Shown here: piece after piece, positions 14,458 to 25,468 of the stretch
Numbering within the stretch: position 1 is the first letter of the stretch
How the letters are laid out: every line of letters starts with the position of its first letter
Source of the DNA: Mycolicibacterium sphagni
GTDB taxonomy: Bacteria > Actinomycetota > Actinomycetes > Mycobacteriales > Mycobacteriaceae
Assembly: GCF_013337765.1 (NCBI RefSeq)
Contig: NZ_VBSB01000001.1
Coordinates: 18,177-82,176, forward strand
Direction: 5' to 3'
DNA: 64,000 bases
Made by a program: the position numbers and the translations under genes
The notes under the pieces: model-generated
Seen by the model: the letters and a program-made list of their open reading frames with translations, nothing else
The model's database searches: none
Told to the model about the DNA's origin: nothing

Positions 14458-16199
14458 TTCAGCGGAACCGGCTCAAGAATCTCGGCCCGCGCCTCCGGCG
14501 CGGCCGCGCGCAACGCATCGGCCGACTCGTCGTCGGGCTGGGTCTGCGACAGCACCTCGGCCTCCACCCTCGCGATATACGTCGCGACCTCGCGGGCACA
14601 GTCAGCCTGGCTCCAGCCCAGGATCGGCGCGACCACATCGGCTACCTCGGCTGCGCAGTCCACGCCGCGGTGCGGGTATTCGATCGAGATCCGCATCCGC
14701 CGCGCCAGGATGTCTTCGAGGTGCAGCGCTCCCTCGGCGGCCGCGGCGTAGGCCGCCTCGACCTTGAGGTACACCGGCGCATCGGTGATCGGCTCGAGCA
14801 GCTCGGGTTTGTCGGCTGCCAGCGCCAGCACCTCGCCGATCAGCGAGCCATACCGGTCCAGCAGGTGCCGCACCCGGTAGGGATGCAGGCCGTAGCGCGC
14901 CCCCACGCTCTGGGTCTGGTTGATCAGCGCGAAGTATCCGTCAGCACCCATCAGCGGCACCTTCTCGGTGATCGACGGCGCCACCCGGGCCGGGATGTAC
15001 TCCGCCGCCGCGTCGACCGCATCCTCGGCCATCACCCGATACGTCGTGTACTTGCCGCCGGCGATCGCGACCAGGCCCGGCGACGGCACCGCCACCGCAT
15101 GCTCGCGCGACAGCTTCGAGGTCTCCTCGCTCTCCCCCGCCAGCAGCGGCCGCAGCCCGGCGTACACGCCGTCGATGTCGTCATGCGTCAGCGGTGTGGC
15201 CAGCACGGTGTTGACGGTGGCGAGGATGTAGTCGATGTCGGCCTTCGTCGCAGCGGGGTGGGCCAGGTCGAGGTTCCAGTCGGTGTCGGTGGTGCCGATG
15301 ATCCAGTGCGTGCCCCACGGGATCACGAACAGCACCGACTTCTCGGTGCGCAGGATGATCGCCACCTCGGACACGATGCGATCCCGCGGCACCACGACGT
15401 GCACACCCTTGGACGCGCGCACCCGAAACCGACCGCGCTCCTTGGACAGCGCTTGAATCTCGTCGGTCCACACCCCCGTGGCGTTGATCACCACGTGGCC
15501 GCGAACGTCCTCGACCGCGCCGTCTTCGGAGTCCCGGATCGTCACCCCGATGACCCGGTCGCCCTCGCGCAGCAGCTTGACCACCTGGGTCGACGTGCGC
15601 ACCACCGCTCCATAGTGAGCGGCCGTGCGTGCGACGGTCATCGTGTGCCGGGCGTCGTCGACGACGGTGTCGTAGTAGCGGATGCCACCGATCAGCGAAC
15701 TGCGCTTGAGGCCCGGCGCCAGCCGCAACGCACCCGACTTCGTCAAATGCTTTTGCGGCGGAACGGATTTCGCACCACCCAGTTGGTCGTAGAGGAAGAT
15801 ACCCGCCGCGACGTACGGCCGCTCCCACACCCGCTTGGTCAGCGGGAACAGAAACGGCAGCGGCTTGACCAGATGGGGCGCCAGCGTGGTCAGCGACAGC
15901 TCGCGCTCGTGCAGCGCCTCACGCACCAGGCCGAACTCCAGCTGCTCGAGGTAGCGCAGTCCGCCGTGGAACATCTTCGAACTGCGGCTCGACGTGCCCG
16001 ACGCGAAGTCCCGCGCCTCGACGAGCGCCACCTTGAGACCGCGGGTCGCGGCATCCAGTGCGCAGCCCGCACCGACCACGCCACCGCCCACGACGACGAC
16101 GTCGAACTGTTCGCTGCCCAATCGCTCCCAGGCGCGCGCACGCTCGGTTGGTCCGAGAAAGGTCTGACCGGTGCCCGGTCTAAGGATCGGGTCGCTCAT
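14454..16199 (-). CDS. glpD2: FAD-dependent glycerol-3-phosphate dehydrogenase
   Basis: 581 residues. The N-terminal FAD motif is VVVVGGGVVGAGCALDAATRG, followed by the GlpD hallmark RSSKMFHGGLRYLEQLEFGLV. Substrate-domain motifs include INATGVWTDEIQ, PWGTHWIIGTTDTDW and AGLRPLLAG, and the C-terminal DAO_C helical domain ends in SQADCAREVATYIARVEAE. It oxidises sn-glycerol-3-phosphate to dihydroxyacetone phosphate and passes electrons to menaquinone at the membrane. Length and order (glpD2 - lpdA) agree with M. tuberculosis Rv3302c-Rv3303c. It starts 11 bp after the lpdA stop, so both are probably co-transcribed. Confidence 0.95.
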   Translation of the reverse strand: MSDPILRPGTGQTFLGPTERARAWERLGSEQFDVVVVGGGVVGAGCALDAATRGLKVALVEARDFASGTSSRSSKMFHGGLRYLEQLEFGLVREALHERELSLTTLAPHLVKPLPFLFPLTKRVWERPYVAAGIFLYDQLGGAKSVPPQKHLTKSGALRLAPGLKRSSLIGGIRYYDTVVDDARHTMTVARTAAHYGAVVRTSTQVVKLLREGDRVIGVTIRDSEDGAVEDVRGHVVINATGVWTDEIQALSKERGRFRVRASKGVHVVVPRDRIVSEVAIILRTEKSVLFVIPWGTHWIIGTTDTDWNLDLAHPAATKADIDYILATVNTVLATPLTHDDIDGVYAGLRPLLAGESEETSKLSREHAVAVPSPGLVAIAGGKYTTYRVMAEDAVDAAAEYIPARVAPSITEKVPLMGADGYFALINQTQSVGARYGLHPYRVRHLLDRYGSLIGEVLALAADKPELLEPITDAPVYLKVEAAYAAAAEGALHLEDILARRMRISIEYPHRGVDCAAEVADVVAPILGWSQADCAREVATYIARVEAEVLSQTQPDDESADALRAAAPEARAEILEPVPLN

Positions 16200-16210
16200 A
16201 ACGCCCCAGG

Positions 16211-17614
16211 CTAGTCGAGATCGTCGTGGGCCATCAGGCGGCGCGCAGCCTCGACGATCGACCCCGACAACGACGGGTAGACCGACAGCGTCTGGGCCAG
16301 ATCGGTCACCGAAATGCGGTTTTGCACCGCCAGGGCGATCGGCAGGATCAGTTCGGAGGCGATCGGGGCCACCACCACGCCGCCGATCACCACGCCGGTG
16401 GCCGGCCGGCAGAAGATCTTGACGAAACCACGCGTGAGCAGCGACATCTTCGCCCGCGCGTTGGTGTTCAGCGGCAGCATGATCGTGCGGGCAGGCACCG
16501 AACCGTCGTCGATGGCGGTTTGCGGGACGCCGACGGCGGCGATCTCGGGCCTGGTGAAGGTGGCCGAGGCCACCGTGCGCAGCCGGATCGGGGCCACCCC
16601 CTCACCCAGTGCGTGATACATCGCGATGCGGCCTTGCATGGCCGCCACCGACGCCAGCGGTAGCAGCCCCGTGCAGTCGCCGGCGGCGTAGATGCCCGAC
16701 GCTGCCGTCCGGGACACCCGGTCGACCGGGATGTAGTTGCCTCCCCCGAGCTCGACACCGACGCGTTCAAGCCCCAGACCAGCGGTGTTGGGCACCGAGC
16801 CGACCGTCATCAGCGCGTGGCTGCCCTCGACGACGCGACCGTCGGCCATCGTGACCTTGACCCCGTCGTCCGTGCGGAGCACCGAGGACGCCCTGGCGTT
16901 CTTGACCAGCGTCACCCCGCGCTCGGCGAAGACTTCTTCCAGCACGGCAGCCGCGTCACTGTCCTCGTGCGGAAGGATCTGGTCGCGACTTGCCACCACC
17001 GTGACGGTGACGCCGAGTTCGGTGTAGGCGTTGCAGAACTCGGCTCCGGTGACGCCGGACCCGACGATCACCAGGTGTTCGGGCAGCTCAGGAAGGTCGT
17101 AGAGCTGGCGCCAGGTCAGGATTCGCTCGCCGTCGGGCTCTGCGTTCGGCAGGACGCGCGGGCTCGCGCCGGTGGCGATCAACACCACGTCAGCCTTGAG
17201 GGTGCCACCCTGGCCGTTTGGCGTGGTGACCTTGACGCGGTGGTGCGCCATGCCGGGCACCGAGTCGATCAGCTCACCGCGACCCGCGACGACGTTGACC
17301 TTCTCGCGCAGAAGTTGCGTGCCGATGTCGGCGGATTGCGACCGGGCCAGCGTCTTCACCCGGTTGTTGATCTGGGGCAGCGAGATCTTGGCGTCGTCGA
17401 TGCCGATGTCGAAGCCCAGGCCGGAGGCGCGGCGCAGTTCGGTGCGCACCCCGGTGGAGGCGATGAACGTCTTGGACGGCACGCAGTCGAAGAGAACGCA
17501 GGCACCGCCGATGCCGTCGGAGTCCACCACGGTCACCTCGGCACGCCCCGCTGCGACCAATGCGGCCTCGTAACCCGCCGGCCCCCCACCGATGATCACG
17601 ATCCGCGTCGCCAC
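16211..17614 (-). CDS. lpdA: LpdA-type flavoprotein disulfide reductase / NAD(P)H quinone reductase
   Basis: 467 residues from GTG 17614. It has FAD motif VIIGGGPAGYEA (7-18), NAD(P) motif VIVGSGVTGAEF, and the second FAD motif GIYAAGDCTGLLPLA. The sequence closely tracks my memory of M. tuberculosis LpdA (Rv3303c), a quinone reductase that is not a lipoamide dehydrogenase. GGACVLFDCVPSK has two cysteines (39 and 44) in the CxxxxC redox spacing, whereas I recall GGAAVLDDC in M. tuberculosis. The C-terminal His-Glu dyad expected in lipoamide dehydrogenases is replaced (VYPSLSGSI). It is the first gene of the lpdA-glpD2-pseudouridine synthase run. Confidence 0.93.
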   Translation of the reverse strand: MATRIVIIGGGPAGYEAALVAAGRAEVTVVDSDGIGGACVLFDCVPSKTFIASTGVRTELRRASGLGFDIGIDDAKISLPQINNRVKTLARSQSADIGTQLLREKVNVVAGRGELIDSVPGMAHHRVKVTTPNGQGGTLKADVVLIATGASPRVLPNAEPDGERILTWRQLYDLPELPEHLVIVGSGVTGAEFCNAYTELGVTVTVVASRDQILPHEDSDAAAVLEEVFAERGVTLVKNARASSVLRTDDGVKVTMADGRVVEGSHALMTVGSVPNTAGLGLERVGVELGGGNYIPVDRVSRTAASGIYAAGDCTGLLPLASVAAMQGRIAMYHALGEGVAPIRLRTVASATFTRPEIAAVGVPQTAIDDGSVPARTIMLPLNTNARAKMSLLTRGFVKIFCRPATGVVIGGVVVAPIASELILPIALAVQNRISVTDLAQTLSVYPSLSGSIVEAARRLMAHDDLD

Positions 17615-17678
17615 CCGGCCAAGGTTAGTTGACCGACTCCCCGCGCTCGCGCTGAGAGGACGCTCTAGGCTTTCCTCC

Positions 17679-18161
17679 GTGCCGCTCTATGCCGCCTACG
17701 GGTCCAACATGCATCCCGAGCAGATGCTGGAGCGCGCGCCGCATTCCCCGATGGCCGGAACGGGCTGGTTGCACGGCTGGCGGCTGACCTTCGCCGGCGA
17801 GGACATCGGCTGGGAAGGCGCGCTCGCGACCCTGGTCGAGGAACCCGATTCCAAGGTGTTCGTGGTGCTCTACGACATGACGCCGTCCGACGAGCAGAAC
17901 CTGGATCGGTGGGAAGGCTCGGAACTGGGCTTCCACAAGAAGATCAGATGCCGCATCGAATGCGAATCCACCGACACCACAACCGATCCCGTGCTCGCCT
18001 GGCTCTACGTGCTGGACGCCTGGGAGGGTGGGCTGCCCTCGGCGCGCTACCTCGGCGTGATGGCGGACGCCGCCGAGATTGCCGGTGCCCCAGCGGAGTA
18101 CGTGCACGACCTGCGCACACGTCCGGCCCGCAACATCGGCCCGGGGACCAGCGGCAGCTAG
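17679..18161 (+). CDS. Gamma-glutamylcyclotransferase-like protein (Rv3304 family)
   Basis: 160 residues from GTG 17679. The N-terminus PLYAAYGSNMHPEQMLERAP is the AYGSN(L/M) substrate loop of the GGCT/BtrG fold, and the later region LVEEPDSKVFVVLYDMTPSDEQNLDRWEG holds the usual catalytic Glu area. Members cyclise gamma-glutamyl groups to 5-oxoproline, but the real substrate of this mycobacterial family is not known. It follows lpdA divergently and ends exactly against the galE stop. Confidence 0.85.
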   Translation: MPLYAAYGSNMHPEQMLERAPHSPMAGTGWLHGWRLTFAGEDIGWEGALATLVEEPDSKVFVVLYDMTPSDEQNLDRWEGSELGFHKKIRCRIECESTDTTTDPVLAWLYVLDAWEGGLPSARYLGVMADAAEIAGAPAEYVHDLRTRPARNIGPGTSGS

Positions 18162-19121
18162 TCAGGCCCGCGAGCGGGTGAACTCCCAAGCGTCGGCCAC
18201 GATCTCGTCGATGGTGGTGTGCTGAGGCTTCCAGCCGAGTTCGGTGACAGCCTTCTCGCTCGACGCGATCAACACAGCCGGATCACCGGCCCGGCGCTCG
18301 ACATCACGCACCGCGATCGGCCCGCCGGTGACGCGCTCACAACACGCGATCACCTCACGAACCGAGAATCCGGTTCCGTTGCCCAGGTTGTAAATCCGAT
18401 GCTCGCCCGGCTTCGCGGTCTGCAGTGCGAGCAGGTGAGCATCGGCCAGATCGCGAACATGGATGTAGTCGCGGATGCACGTGCCATCCGGGGTGGGCCA
18501 GTCGGTGCCGAACACCAGGATCTCCGGGCGCTGGCCGGTGGCCACCTGCAACACCAGCGGAATCAGGTGCGTCTCGGTCGCATGGCGCTCACCGCAGCCG
18601 GCGTAGGCACCGGCGACGTTGAAGTATCGCAGGCTGGTGGCGGCCAGCCCGTGCGCGGTGGCATACGACGTGATCGCGTGGTCGATCGCAAGCTTGGTGG
18701 CGCCATAGGCATTCGTCGGCCGAGTCGGCGCGTCCTCGGTGATCGGCACCGACTCCGGCTCGCCGTAGGTCGATGCGGTCGAGGAGAACACCAACCGGGG
18801 TGTGCCTGCCGCGCGCATCGCCTCCAGCAGCTCAAGGGTCTTGGCGACGTTGCCGTGCCAGTACTTCTCCGGCTCCGCCACCGACTCCCCCACCACCGAC
18901 TTCGCAGCGAAGTGCAGCACCCCGTCAAATGATCCATCGCCGAGCAGCTTCGGCGCGACCTCGACCATGTCGGCCTCGATGAACTGCGCCCCGGCCGGCA
19001 CCGCGTCGCCATTGCCCGTCGACAGATCGTCGACGACCACGACCTCGTGCCCCTGCTCCAGCAACACCGTGGCGCACACACTGCCGACGTAGCCCGCGCC
19101 GCCCGTCACCAGAAGCTTCAT
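18162..19121 (-). CDS. galE: UDP-glucose 4-epimerase
   Basis: 319 residues from ATG 19121, which overlaps the stop of amiA1 (TGATG). It has the extended-SDR NAD motif [10 protein letters not shown] (5-14), the catalytic Ser/Thr ([10 protein letters not shown]) and YxxxK (YGATKLAID), and the GalE-specific LRYFNVAGA and [15 protein letters not shown]. It interconverts UDP-glucose and UDP-galactose, the precursor of the arabinogalactan galactan. In M. tuberculosis the galE genes are elsewhere, so its fusion into the amiB1-amiA1 transcript is a difference in layout. Confidence 0.92.
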   Translation of the reverse strand: MKLLVTGGAGYVGSVCATVLLEQGHEVVVVDDLSTGNGDAVPAGAQFIEADMVEVAPKLLGDGSFDGVLHFAAKSVVGESVAEPEKYWHGNVAKTLELLEAMRAAGTPRLVFSSTASTYGEPESVPITEDAPTRPTNAYGATKLAIDHAITSYATAHGLAATSLRYFNVAGAYAGCGERHATETHLIPLVLQVATGQRPEILVFGTDWPTPDGTCIRDYIHVRDLADAHLLALQTAKPGEHRIYNLGNGTGFSVREVIACCERVTGGPIAVRDVERRAGDPAVLIASSEKAVTELGWKPQHTTIDEIVADAWEFTRSRA

Positions 19122-20286
19122 CAGTACCCCGCTGACTGCTCGACGATGTTGACCAAGACCCGGACGCCGACCGCGAGCGCCCGCTCGTCGAGGTCGAATG
19201 TCGGTTGGTGCAGATCGAGCTGTTCTCCGCGACCGCTCCACACGCCGAGGCGCCCCATCGCGCCGGGCACTTCTTCCAGATACCAGGAGAAGTCCTCACC
19301 GCCGCCGGACTGACGGGTGTCCGCCAACGCATCGGGAGCGACGGCTTCGATGGCGTGCGTCATGATCTGCGTCGAGCGCTCCTCGTTGACCACCGGCGGC
19401 ACGCCACGATGATATTGCAGGGTGTGCTCGATACCGAGTGGGGCGAGCAGGCCTGAAACCGTCTCCCGAACAAGGCTTTCCATGCCGACCCAGGCATCAC
19501 GACTGGCCGTGCGCACCGTGCCCGCCAGGGTCCCGGTCTGCGGGATCGCATTGGCCGCGACGCCGGCGTTGGCCGCGCCCCACACCATCACGGTGCTGTG
19601 CCGCGGGTCGATCCGGCGGGACAACACACCGGGCAGCCCGGTGATCAGGGTGCCCATCCCGTACACCAGATCCGAGGTCAGGTGCGGCCGCGACGTGTGG
19701 CCGCCGGGTGAGTGCAACGTGATCTCGATCGAGTCCGCCGCCGAGGTGATCGGGCCGGGAATGATCGCGACCCGGCCCACCGCCAGCCGAGGATCGCAGT
19801 GCAGCGCGAAGATCCGCGATACCCCGGTCAGCGCGCCGGCAGCGATCGCGTCGATCGCGCCGCCGGGCATCAATTCCTCGGCGGCCTGGAAGATCAGTCG
19901 CACCCCGACCGGAAGTTCGGGTGCCGACGCCAGCGCCGTTGCGGCGCCGATCAGCATCGCGGTGTGGGCATCGTGGCCGCACGCGTGCGCGACGTTCGGC
20001 ATCGTCGAGCTGTAGGGGGCGCCGGTGCGCTCGGCCATCGGTAGCGCGTCCATATCGGCCCGCAGCGCGATGCGCGGCGCGTGTTCGGGGCCGAAGTCGC
20101 ACGTCAGCCCGGTACCGCCGGGCATCACCTTGGGGTTGAGCCCGGCCTCCACCAATCGGTCGGCGACGAACTGGGTGGTGGCGAACTCCTGGCGGCCCAG
20201 CTCCGGATAGCGGTGAATGTGGCGGCGCCACGCCACCAGATCGTCGAAATGCGCGGCCAGCCAGGACTCGCACGCGTCGGCGATGC

Positions 20287-20290
<4 letters not shown>
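19121..20290 (-). CDS. amiA1: M20-family amidohydrolase (AmiA1-like)
   Basis: 389 residues, ATG 20290 overlapping the amiB1 stop. It shows the M20D metallopeptidase pattern: [45 protein letters not shown] (metal His/Asp), [12 protein letters not shown] (catalytic Glu), and [16 protein letters not shown] near the C-terminus. Such enzymes hydrolyse N-acyl amino acids or aminoacyl amides; the substrate is unknown. amiA1 and amiB1 are tandem paralogs in M. tuberculosis too (Rv3305c-Rv3306c). Confidence 0.9.
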
Positions 20291-21477
<1,187 letters not shown>

Positions 21478-21514
21478 CCACGAAGTATCGCATTGCCAGA
21501 TAGGCTCGCAGGCT

Positions 21515-22300
21515 GTGAGTCCAGACGCCGAGCATGCCGCAGCGGTGATCGCCGAGCGCACCGGTGTGGAGCGCCACGACGTCGCCGTGGTCCTCGGATC
21601 CGGCTGGACACCGGCGGCCGCGGCGCTGGGAACACCGGCGGCCGAGATCCCGATGTCGGTGATCCCCGGCTTCACTCCCCCGTCGGCACTCGGGCATCGG
21701 GGACGCGTGCTGTCGGTGCCGCTCGGCTCGCACAACGTGCTGGTACTACTGGGCCGCATCCACGCCTACGAAGGCCATGACCTGCGCACCATCGTCCATC
21801 CGGTGCGCACCGCGCGGGCAGCCGGCGCCAAGATCGTGGTGTTGACCAATGCCGCGGGCGGCCTTCGACCCGAATACCAGGTGGGCCAGCCGGTGCTGAT
21901 CAGCGACCACCTCAACCTCACAGCCCGTTCGCCGCTGGTCGGGGCGCAGTTCGTCGATCTGGTCGATGCCTATTCCCCGCGGCTGCGGGACCTGGCCCGC
22001 TCCGTCGATCCGAGCCTGACCGAGGGCGTCTATGCGGGCGTGCCGGGCCCGCACTACGAGACGCCTGCGGAGATCCGGATGTTGCGCACGCTCGGCGCCG
22101 ACCTGGTCGGTATGTCGACGGTGCACGAGACGATCGCGGCGCGGGCGGCGGGGGCCGAGGTCCTCGGGGTCTCGCTTGTGACGAACCTGGCCGCCGGGAT
22201 GACGGGCCAACCGCTCAGTCATGACGAGGTGCTGGCCGCCGGTCGGGCGTCGGCGACCGCGATGGGCTCGCTGCTGGCCTCGGTGCTGGCGCGCCTGTAG
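21515..22300 (+). CDS. deoD: Purine nucleoside phosphorylase
   Basis: 261 residues from GTG 21515. It is a trimeric [19 protein letters not shown] (phosphate loop), [79 protein letters not shown] (purine pocket Glu) and VTNLAAGM (Asn of the base site). It splits guanosine/inosine with phosphate for purine salvage. It matches Rv3307 by position. Its last 82 bp overlap the convergent transporter gene. Confidence 0.95.
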   Translation: MSPDAEHAAAVIAERTGVERHDVAVVLGSGWTPAAAALGTPAAEIPMSVIPGFTPPSALGHRGRVLSVPLGSHNVLVLLGRIHAYEGHDLRTIVHPVRTARAAGAKIVVLTNAAGGLRPEYQVGQPVLISDHLNLTARSPLVGAQFVDLVDAYSPRLRDLARSVDPSLTEGVYAGVPGPHYETPAEIRMLRTLGADLVGMSTVHETIAARAAGAEVLGVSLVTNLAAGMTGQPLSHDEVLAAGRASATAMGSLLASVLARL

Positions 22301-23334
22301 GCCAGCCGCACGAAACCGCGGGCCAGCAGGGGTGCGGCGAACAGCATGAGAAGCACCCGCAGCACCTGGGTGGCGATGATGAACGTGACGTTCGAACCGG
22401 TTTCCACCGCGGTGGCCAGCACGGCGTAGATACCGCCCGGGCTGGTGGCCAGGTATCCGTCGAGCAGGCTGACCCCGGCGATCTTCGACAGCGCCACACC
22501 CAGGCCCGCGGTGGCGACGTTGAGCAGCACGATCAGCCCGAGCGCGGCAGGCAACAGCCGTTCGATCGAGCGCAGCGATTCGCGGGTGAACGCCACCCCG
22601 GCCTGCCAGCCGATCAGCATGTAGGACGCCGACACCAGCAAGACCGGCACGGTCAGACCGAACGACCAGCCGCCGAGTTCGGCCATGATGGTCAGCGCCA
22701 TCGGGCCGAGCAGACCGGAGCCGGGCAGTCGGGCCAGCCGGCCGACGACGGACCCGGCGAACACCAGTGCGACGATCAACATCAGGCTCAAATACCAAGG
22801 GGCTGAATGAGATTGCGTCGCTGCCGCGGCCGCGTGCGACGACCGGTCGGCGTGGTAGACCAGGGTGACCACGAGGGGCATTGCCGCGGTGATCACCGCC
22901 ACCCGCAGGTATTGGATGACGGCGACGACGCGATCGTCGCCGCCGAGTTCACGCGCGATCGCCACCAGGCCGGAGGCCCCACCCGCCACCAGGGCCAGCG
23001 CGCCGGTGAGCGGAGTGATGCTCCGGTGCATGCCGAGCAGTGCCCCGGCGGCGATGCTGAGCAGTAGCGTGACCACGCCGACACCGACCACGACCGGCCA
23101 GTGCGGGCCCAGGGACGACAGTGCGTCCGACTGCACCATGGTGCCGATGTAGACGCCGAGCCCGCCCTGGGCGGCCAGGCCCGCGACGCGCGGCACGCCG
23201 GCGGGTGCCAGCCTGGCGATCGCCAGCACGATACCGACCAGCAGGGCAGCGAACAGGGCCGCCGACGGGACACCGAGCCGGTCGAGCGGCACGGTGACCC
23301 CGATTGTCACGATCAACAGCAAGGCCCAGCGCAT
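22219..23334 (-). CDS. AbrB-family (putative ammonia monooxygenase-type) membrane transporter
   Basis: 371 residues with about ten hydrophobic segments in two similar halves, each with a Gly-rich loop: [25 protein letters not shown] and [23 protein letters not shown]. This duplicated pattern marks AbrB/AmoA-like DUF proteins, membrane proteins of unknown substrate. It is divergent from a marR gene, and a CAAG-N6-CTTG site lies 5 bp upstream of its ATG. CATACT overlaps that site and would give a leaderless mRNA. I infer MarR-controlled export. Confidence 0.82.
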   Translation of the reverse strand: MRWALLLIVTIGVTVPLDRLGVPSAALFAALLVGIVLAIARLAPAGVPRVAGLAAQGGLGVYIGTMVQSDALSSLGPHWPVVVGVGVVTLLLSIAAGALLGMHRSITPLTGALALVAGGASGLVAIARELGGDDRVVAVIQYLRVAVITAAMPLVVTLVYHADRSSHAAAAATQSHSAPWYLSLMLIVALVFAGSVVGRLARLPGSGLLGPMALTIMAELGGWSFGLTVPVLLVSASYMLIGWQAGVAFTRESLRSIERLLPAALGLIVLLNVATAGLGVALSKIAGVSLLDGYLATSPGGIYAVLATAVETGSNVTFIIATQVLRVLLMLFAAPLLARGFVRLAYRRASTEASSEPIAVADARPAASTSS

Positions 23335-23338
23335 ATAT

Positions 23339-23352
23339 CAAGTATGCCCTTG
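23339..23352. promoter_or_regulatory. MarR operator 1 (CAAG-TATGCC-CTTG)
   Basis: A perfect CAAG/CTTG dyad 5 bp upstream of the transporter start, overlapping its likely -10. It matches operator 2 in arms and spacing. Confidence 0.65.
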
Positions 23353-23402
23353 CTTTTATCCCGCTGTCACCCGCGATTCAGGCGAGATAAGTCACTAACT
23401 AG

Positions 23403-23416
23403 CAAGGTATAACTTG
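23403..23416. promoter_or_regulatory. MarR operator 2 (CAAG-GTATAA-CTTG)
   Basis: The same dyad 4 bp upstream of the marR ATG. It contains TATAAC (23408-23413), which is placed to start transcription at the A of the ATG, and no Shine-Dalgarno is seen, so a leaderless autoregulated message is likely. Confidence 0.65.
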
Positions 23417-23420
23417 TAAT

Positions 23421-23879
23421 ATGACCGCAAGCATCGCGCCATCCGCCGCCGCCACCGAGCTGCGGGAAGCCATGATGGCGCTGGCCCGTCAGCTTCGCAG
23501 GCACCGCCCCGACAACGGGCTGACGCTCAGTCAGCTCGAAGTTCTGGGTGACGTGAGCCGGGCCGGCATCACCACACCGGCCGAAATCGCCGCGCGGCTA
23601 CAGGTTCGGGTCCAGTCGCTGACCGACAGCATCAACGAGCTCGAGTCCCGCGGGCTGCTCTTCCGCCGTCCCGACGCCACCGACCGCCGCCGGCAGCTCA
23701 TCGAGCTCACCGGCGACGGGTTGGAACTGCTGCTGCACGATCGGGCCCAGCGCGACGCCTGGTTGTACGAGTCGATGCGCGATCACCTCTCCGAGCTGGA
23801 AGTCAACCTGCTGATGCTCACCGCACCGGTGCTGCGCAAGCTCGCCGACGCCGACCGCGGGGCACAATCGGTGCCGTGA
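23421..23879 (+). CDS. MarR-family transcriptional regulator
   Basis: 152 residues. The winged HTH spans about 35-105: LTLSQLEVLGDV, ITTPAEIAARLQVRVQSLTDSINELESRGLLFRRPDATDRRRQLIELT, including the DxRxR-type wing. Flanking helices (LREAMMALARQLRR and LSELEVNLLMLTAPVLRKLAD) form the dimer interface. It probably represses itself and the divergent transporter through the paired operators at 23339 and 23403. Its stop overlaps the GTG of pmmB (GTGA), so regulator and pmmB may be co-transcribed. Confidence 0.92.
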   Translation: MTASIAPSAAATELREAMMALARQLRRHRPDNGLTLSQLEVLGDVSRAGITTPAEIAARLQVRVQSLTDSINELESRGLLFRRPDATDRRRQLIELTGDGLELLLHDRAQRDAWLYESMRDHLSELEVNLLMLTAPVLRKLADADRGAQSVP

Positions 23880-25468
23880 CCCCGCAGGAGTGGATCGCCC
23901 ATGACCCCGATCCGGTCACCGCCGCCGAGCTGGCCGCCCTGGATCCCGCCGAGCTCGCGGCCCGCTTCGCCCGGCCGCTGACCTTCGGCACCGCCGGCCT
24001 GCGCGGGCCGGTGCGCGGCGGCCCGGACGCGATGAATCTCGCGGTGGTGCTGCGGGTCAGCTGGGCGCTGGCCCGGGTGTTGACCGACCAGCACCTCGGC
24101 GGCTCGACGGTCGTGGTGGGCCGTGACGCAAGGCACGGGTCGGCGCAGTTCGCCGCCGCGGCAGCTGAAGTGTTTGCCGCCCTGGGATTTTCGGTGATCA
24201 CCTGGGAGCATCCGGTGCCGACGCCGATCGTCGCGTTCGCGGTCCGGTGCACCGGCGCCGCGGCCGGGGTGCAGATCACCGCATCACACAACCCAGCGGC
24301 CGACAACGGCTACAAGGTGTATCTCGATGGCGGACTGCAGATCATCGCCCCCACCGACCGCGAGATCGAGGCGGCGATCGCCGGCGCGCCGCCTGCCGAC
24401 GAGATCCAGCGCCGACCCGTGCAACCCAGCGATGACGCATTGGTGGACGCCTACGTTGCCCACGCGGCCACGCTGCGGCGAACCACGCGGGGCAAGCCGC
24501 GGGTGGCCCTGACGGCCATGCACGGGGTCGGCGGCGAGCTCGCGGTACGCACCCTGCACGCGGCTGGGTTCGACGACGTGCACACGGTGGCAAGCCAATT
24601 CACCCCGGACCCCGATTTCCCGACGGTGAGCTTTCCCAACCCGGAGGAACCCGGCGCCGCCGACGCACTACTGGAGCTGGCCGCGCAGGTCGACGCCGAC
24701 GTCGCCGTCGCACTGGACCCCGACGCCGACCGGTGCGCCGTCGGCATTCCCGCCGCCGACGGCTGGCGGATGTTGTCCGGCGACGAAACCGGTTGGCTGC
24801 TCGGCGATTACATCCTGTCCACGCTATCGCCCGAACAGTCCGCCGCAAGTGTGGTGGCCAGCAGCGTGGTCTCGTCGCAGCTGCTGGCGTCGATCGCCGC
24901 CGACTACGGCGCGCGGTACGTCGCGACCCTCACCGGGTTCAAATGGCTCGCTCGCGCCGACGCCGAGCTGCCCGGGCACCGCCTTGTCTACGCCTATGAG
25001 GAAGCCATCGGGCATTGCGTCGACCCGGAAGCCGTCCGCGACAAGGACGGCATCAGCGCGGCAGTGCTCATCTGCGATCTGGTGACACACCTTGCCGCAC
25101 AGGGTGAATCGATCCCGTCCACACTCGACCGTTTGGCCCGAAAGCACGGCGTGCACACCACGGCGGCCGTGTCACGACGGGTGGCCGATCCCGGCGAGGT
25201 CGCGGCGATGATGACCCGTCTGCGCACGGCGCCGCCTGCCGAGCTCGCAGGCTTCCCGGTGCACGCCGCCGAGCAGGCCGACGCGGTGTTCCTCACCGGT
25301 GGCGATCGGCAGACCTCGGTTCGGGTGGTGGTGCGACCGTCAGGAACCGAACCGAAAGTCAAGTGCTACACCGAGGTTGGCCAGGTGGTCGGCACAGATC
25401 TGGCCGACGCACGCAGGCGCGCGGCCGCCGTGCAGGAGACGCTTCTGCAGGCCGTGCGGAACTGGTAG
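23876..25468 (+). CDS. pmmB: Phosphomannomutase/phosphoglucomutase family enzyme (PmmB)
   Basis: 530 residues from GTG 23876. Four mutase landmarks are present: TFGTAGLRGPVRGG near residue 36, the phosphoserine loop GVQITASHNPAADNGYKVY (Ser of TASHNP), the metal loop LDPDADRCAVG, and the sugar/phosphate loops YAYEEAIGHCVDP and VVRPSGTEPKVKCY. It shifts phosphate between C1 and C6 (or C5 of pentoses); next to deoD, deoA and cdd a phosphopentomutase role in nucleoside catabolism is plausible. It abuts the convergent upp stop. Confidence 0.9.
   Translation: MTPQEWIAHDPDPVTAAELAALDPAELAARFARPLTFGTAGLRGPVRGGPDAMNLAVVLRVSWALARVLTDQHLGGSTVVVGRDARHGSAQFAAAAAEVFAALGFSVITWEHPVPTPIVAFAVRCTGAAAGVQITASHNPAADNGYKVYLDGGLQIIAPTDREIEAAIAGAPPADEIQRRPVQPSDDALVDAYVAHAATLRRTTRGKPRVALTAMHGVGGELAVRTLHAAGFDDVHTVASQFTPDPDFPTVSFPNPEEPGAADALLELAAQVDADVAVALDPDADRCAVGIPAADGWRMLSGDETGWLLGDYILSTLSPEQSAASVVASSVVSSQLLASIAADYGARYVATLTGFKWLARADAELPGHRLVYAYEEAIGHCVDPEAVRDKDGISAAVLICDLVTHLAAQGESIPSTLDRLARKHGVHTTAAVSRRVADPGEVAAMMTRLRTAPPAELAGFPVHAAEQADAVFLTGGDRQTSVRVVVRPSGTEPKVKCYTEVGQVVGTDLADARRRAAAVQETLLQAVRNW

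Noticed and set aside
14433..16214. Long plus-strand open frame opposite glpD2
   Set aside because: Arg/His/Gln-rich antisense shadow of a well-identified gene.
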